DNA from: Candidatus Fermentibacterota bacterium
GTDB taxonomy: Bacteria; Fermentibacterota; Fermentibacteria; Fermentibacterales; Fermentibacteraceae
Reading direction: 5' to 3'
Assembly (NCBI GenBank): GCA_002748705.1
Contig: PDSZ01000025.1
Coordinates: forward strand, 1-52,441
Length of the DNA: 52,441 nucleotides
Below, one piece after another: positions 49,346-52,441 of this stretch. The notes below the pieces were generated by a model. That model saw only the letters and a list, made by a program, of their open reading frames with translations. It did not search any database and was not told where the DNA came from. Position numbers and translations under genes: made by a program. The first letter of the stretch is position 1. Every line of letters begins with the position of its first letter.

Positions 49346-51403
49346 AACAAGCTTAACTGAGCTGTTATGCAGTGGAGTTGATACTCTTGCGAAATATGTT
49401 CCAGTGGTAAGCTCTGAAGTATCAAGTACAACTCCGTACGCACCGGCCTGAGATACCTGGTCTTCCATGCTCAGAACCGCCCTGCCGAGAAGATCATAGA
49501 GAACAATACTCACAGCAGCCGGTTCCGGAAGTGTTATTTCTAAAGAAAGCTGTGAGTAAACCGGATTCTGACCGAGAGAAATATTGAAACCGCTTCCTGA
49601 ATAACTCTCGATTTCTTCCTGTGCCCCGATGAAAATGGTGCATGGGTCACCGTACAAATTAGCATTCTGCAATATCCATTCAGCCTTACGAGGAGCATAG
49701 AAGGAGTTCCAGTTGGCCCAGAACATGTCCTTGGACAGTCCGTGGGTTAACCCTGCGGAAGAAATGCTATCATCAAACAGGAGGTGAGCAAAATTGATAC
49801 TCAGCCAGCCTGCCGGCCCGGGATCGGTTATTCCGCCAAATGAAGTATTGGAACACGCAACTGCAACAATCGCTCCACCACTGTCACGCTCCACTAAACT
49901 CTCAGCAAATCCATTCCCGAAAATAGCCCCTGTAGTACAACTGAGATAACCAATTGACCATGGAAGTTTTCCGCAGTTGGTCATTTGAGAAATAGTATCG
50001 GTATTCATAACAGGTGGATAGGAAGGCTGGGGATAGTACCAGTAGAATCCTTCCTGGTTGCCATGGGCAAAATACGCTGATATTGCCGTTCCCTGATTAA
50101 ACAGTTCCAGCTGGTTGTTAGGATGGTAACCGGTAGTATCTTCATAGACTGTGTTCCATTCCCAGTCAGATGGAAAAAACGAAGCTAAAGAATCGCAATA
50201 CTTGCTTCCGAAACGCCATGCACCTTCGGGTTCCATTGGAAAAAGGCAAGCCCCCATAAGCAAAGCTCTGGTTTGCCAGTCTTCTGCAATGGAAGCAGTA
50301 TTGTATTGTACCACTTTATCAAGCATCGCATTGAACGCATCAGCTTCATTTACATTAATCGGATATCGGCCAACATAAATATCCGAGTAGTAGTCAATGT
50401 CATCATCTTCTTCGCCGTACAGATGGTTTCCGTTCCCATCCCATGTACCGTCAAGGTCACTGTAGTAAAGATCTGCGGTAGAGTTCATTGCTTCTGTCCA
50501 GTATGGAAAATCAAGCTGTGAAAGCCTGGTAGTCGCTCCTCTGTCTCCGGCTATTACAGCAAAAAGAAGTCCTTTATTCTGATAGAGGTCAATGATGTAG
50601 TTACGAATCCGTTCCTGATAATCGTATCCATCCACATTAGCCAATATCCATTGAACTGTAATGCTGTCACAGCTGTATTCAAGCCCGTTATGAAATGAGA
50701 CAAGCTCTGCAAGCTGATCTGAGTGCTGCCGGTAGCCAATAACAATGACTTGAACATCATCTTCAGCATCGGGTCTTTCCATGGGGGCCCATTCTGTGAG
50801 CATCTCAGGGTTATCGACAAAAGTGGAAAGGCCTCTTGCGGCAAGCTCAATCTGACTCTCAGAGAGGGTATATACCGGAGCATTGGAATCATACTGATAG
50901 ATAATATTGATGTCTGCAGATGTAATTAAGAGGAGTTCACCTCCTTGTCGGTTGTACCTGAAAGGAACAAAAGAATAGCTACCAATGCGGTAACCTGTCT
51001 TTGTTCCAGTTTTATACCCTGCAATGGGAGACTCTGGAAATACTCCGGACATGCCGTCCAGGCAAATTTCTGTGTAGTCAGGAAAATCAGGGACATCAAC
51101 GGATAAAGGAAGCAGCATCACAGGTACAGGCGAAAGAAAATTTCCAAGGCTTACAGTAGAAATGTCGGTAACCTCAATATCCGTGATCGTAGTGCCCTGG
51201 GGAAGCACATAGCACCGGGAAACAGCAGGCAGATCAGGATAACCATTCTCGAACACTGTTATGCCATCCTCAATACTGATAACATCCCACTGCTGATAGT
51301 TTTCAATCAGAACATCTGAATCTGACGCAGTCCATCTGAACTGTATTGATCCTGCAGACACTGAAGTGGATGCAATAAGAGCAAGGGCGACAATCCTGAA
51401 CAT
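49334..51403 (-). CDS. Gingipain-like cysteine peptidase (family C25) with T9SS sorting domain
   Basis: This 689-residue secreted protein has a signal peptide (MFRIVALALIASTSVSA), an N-terminal prodomain (to about residue 210), and a C25 caspase-like catalytic domain (VIVIGYRQHSDQLAELVSFH onward) with the dyad His447 (YFAHGNQEGF) and Cys489 (IGYLSCTTGAIFG). The last 80 residues form a T9SS type A sorting domain (VLYDLLGRAVLSM, TTGTYFARVS). After outer-membrane export it would degrade proteins outside the cell or process other T9SS cargo. The ATG at 51403 has GGAGGT before it. It is alone, with its own -10 and terminator. Confidence 0.9.
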   Translation of the reverse strand: MFRIVALALIASTSVSAGSIQFRWTASDSDVLIENYQQWDVISIEDGITVFENGYPDLPAVSRCYVLPQGTTITDIEVTDISTVSLGNFLSPVPVMLLPLSVDVPDFPDYTEICLDGMSGVFPESPIAGYKTGTKTGYRIGSYSFVPFRYNRQGGELLLITSADINIIYQYDSNAPVYTLSESQIELAARGLSTFVDNPEMLTEWAPMERPDAEDDVQVIVIGYRQHSDQLAELVSFHNGLEYSCDSITVQWILANVDGYDYQERIRNYIIDLYQNKGLLFAVIAGDRGATTRLSQLDFPYWTEAMNSTADLYYSDLDGTWDGNGNHLYGEEDDDIDYYSDIYVGRYPINVNEADAFNAMLDKVVQYNTASIAEDWQTRALLMGACLFPMEPEGAWRFGSKYCDSLASFFPSDWEWNTVYEDTTGYHPNNQLELFNQGTAISAYFAHGNQEGFYWYYPQPSYPPVMNTDTISQMTNCGKLPWSIGYLSCTTGAIFGNGFAESLVERDSGGAIVAVACSNTSFGGITDPGPAGWLSINFAHLLFDDSISSAGLTHGLSKDMFWANWNSFYAPRKAEWILQNANLYGDPCTIFIGAQEEIESYSGSGFNISLGQNPVYSQLSLEITLPEPAAVSIVLYDLLGRAVLSMEDQVSQAGAYGVVLDTSELTTGTYFARVSTPLHNSSVKLVVLR

Positions 51404-51454
51404 GGCTACCTCCTGCGTTTCAAAAGAATAATTGCTCATCTTATAGCCGTTTTA

Positions 51455-51460
51455 ATTATA
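51455..51460 (-). promoter_or_regulatory. -10 element upstream of C25 protease
   Basis: TATAAT (perfect consensus, minus strand) lies 51 bases before the ATG in an AT-rich stretch. No good -35 hexamer is found 16-18 bases upstream, so the promoter may need an activator, or this may be chance. Confidence 0.35.
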
Positions 51461-51670
51461 CAATAAATACTGGCTGTTACCTTGAATCCATAGTGTTGCT
51501 CTGAAGTATTAATCACAACAAATTCAGCAGACTTAATCAACCTGACCACAAAACCGAACCACATAGGCTACATTAGGTTGTTACGATTCTACCTTAACAT
51601 ACACTACTCGACTCTCTCAACCAATGCCCCACACTAACAATGTCCGAGGTATGCCCACGACGGAGCTTAG

Positions 51671-51710
51671 TTTACATTTTCGCCGGTTGAAACTTTACAA
51701 TCTCGCCGGT
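51671..51710. repeat. Two direct repeats left of the IS end
   Basis: TTTACA-N4-CGCCGGT occurs at 51671 and 51694, 23 bases apart, directly before the IS4-type element. Multiple short repeats of this kind are typical of the ends of IS21-type elements, so this may be the trace of another insertion. No transposase for it is seen. Confidence 0.35.
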
Positions 51711-51715
51711 CAGGC

Positions 51716-52440
51716 CTGTCCAAGATAGCTTTTAGCATTGAGATAAGAAAAATGCCCTTTGCGGCTCGAATGAGTAGAATTCAAGTGCAAACAAAAAAAT
51801 CACTCACAAGATCCGAAAGGGCATACCGAATATGACACGCTGCGTATTCAATCAGCTACTCCAACAGTTCCCCAGAGCAGACTTTAAGACTCGTAAACAA
51901 GCACCTCACCGAGAGAAGAGGCAAAGGATTCACCTCCTGGAGAGGAAATGTCATAGATATTCTTACCAACAACCTGGAGCTTGGTGCATCCACCATCAGC
52001 GGCATTTACCGTGAAAGGTGGCGCATAGAGGAGTTTTTCAGGCTGCTCAAGCAAAATCTGAAGATCAAAACCTTTGTGGGAACATCACGCAATGCTCTTT
52101 TGACTCAAATTTGGACAGCTCTCATAGCCCTGCTCCTGCTGAGGTGGCTGCACTATCTGTCTGAAGGTGGGTGGTCATTCTCTAATCTTGCAGCGATGCT
52201 GCGAATGAACCTCTTTACTTACAGAGACTTACTCGAGTGGTTGAAGGATCCGTTCGGGTCTCCACCAATTGAACCTGAGCCACAACAGCTCAAGCTGGGA
52301 ATCTGAATCCTGGACAGCTGAAGTTCATCATTTACAGAAAAACCCCCGAAAGGAGGCCTGGTCACGAGAATCTGAAATTGAACGCTCTAACTTGTTAGCC
52401 TGTCACACCGGCAAGGGGATTACTGCGCTGTTTTGGACAG
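51716..52440 (+). mobile_element. Internally deleted IS4-family insertion sequence
   Basis: The left end CTGTCCAAGATAGC (51716-51729) is an inverted match, 12 of 14, to the right end GCTGTTTTGGACAG (52427-52440). Between them lies only the start and the C-terminal third of an IS4-type transposase. About 725 bases remain of an element that is normally about twice as long. The right flank is cut by the window end, so a target duplication cannot be checked. Confidence 0.75.
51832..52306 (+). pseudogene. IS4-family transposase remnant
   Basis: The original start (MTRCVFNQLLQQFPRADFKT) is followed by a frameshift near 51888 to NKHLTERRGKGFTSWRGN, after which the middle of the protein, with the first catalytic residues, is missing. 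The C-terminal part resumes in frame with NVIDILTNNLELGASTISGI and the IS4 signature YRERWRIEEFFRLLK (Tyr, Arg, Glu, Lys in Y-x2-R-x3-E-x6-K spacing) and runs to the stop at 52306. The gene cannot make an active transposase but the ends could still be moved by a full-length copy elsewhere. Confidence 0.85.
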
Positions 52441-52441
52441 C

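Noticed and set aside
1..52441. CRISPR array, rRNA genes, prophage
   Set aside because: No regularly spaced repeats, rRNA-like sequence or phage structural genes were seen; the Xer protein fits a chromosomal recombinase rather than a phage integrase.

Overview
The window looks like chromosomal DNA of a Gram-negative (diderm) bacterium from an uncultured or thinly sampled lineage, probably in or near the FCB group (Fermentibacterota, Cloacimonadota or similar). The reasons are a heptosyltransferase of the LPS-core type, dapF, tatA, two proteins with C-terminal type IX secretion (T9SS/Por) sorting domains, two MglA-type GTPases, DUF2723 and DUF4321 membrane proteins and, unusually for a bacterium, an archaeal-type GatE. 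Two promoters that I can read have ordinary sigma70 hexamers with 17-bp spacing, which argues against Bacteroidota proper. The lineage assignment is an inference.

Layout. (1) 1-804, plus strand: the end of a SpoU methyltransferase and a small exported ferredoxin with a T9SS tail. (2) 797-29433, minus strand: about 28.6 kb of almost gapless genes, many overlapping by 1-14 bases. Read in the direction of transcription they are hpf-hprK-ptsH-ptsI, a sugar nucleotidyltransferase and two GT4 enzymes, a Gx transporter, DUF4321, tatA, an MglA GTPase, a zinc-ribbon membrane protein, topA, xer, a DUF2723 protein, hslV-hslU, a second MglA, an STT3-like membrane protein, dapF, tRNA-Gly(CCC), a CDP-alcohol phosphatidyltransferase, a TPR protein, a GT9-like protein, a heptosyltransferase, polA and a sulfatase-like lipoprotein. 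(3) 29434-29657: a divergent control region. The hpf side has a good promoter and a leader RNA with an intrinsic-terminator hairpin. (4) 29658-31717, plus strand: gatE and queF. (5) 31695-47471, minus strand: an envelope-glycan cluster (three GT2, three GT4-type enzymes, three polytopic membrane proteins), then a sensor kinase and NtrC-type regulator, then queC-queE-queD-folE2. With the convergent queF this gives the whole GTP-to-preQ1 route. (6) 47731-52441: looser, more accessory DNA with single genes (a methyltransferase, a small regulated orphan, a gingipain-like C25 protease with a T9SS tail) and an internally deleted IS4-family element at the right edge.

How the genes work together. Most of the window serves the envelope: nucleotide-sugar making, glycosyl transfer by soluble and membrane enzymes, LPS core building, phospholipid synthesis, peptidoglycan precursor (dapF) and protein export. 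Housekeeping replication and proteolysis genes (polA, topA, xer, hslVU) are mixed in. HPr, enzyme I and HPr kinase occur with no sugar permease in view, so they look regulatory.

The points I would follow up first are: the T9SS-tagged dicluster ferredoxin; the hpf leader RNA; the bacterial GatE; a 53-bp tandem duplication that has created an 18-codon leader ORF in front of a glycosyltransferase; a glycosyltransferase whose conserved N-terminus has no ATG/GTG/TTG start; and a clean palindromic operator over the promoter of a small orphan gene. No CRISPR array, rRNA or prophage was seen.
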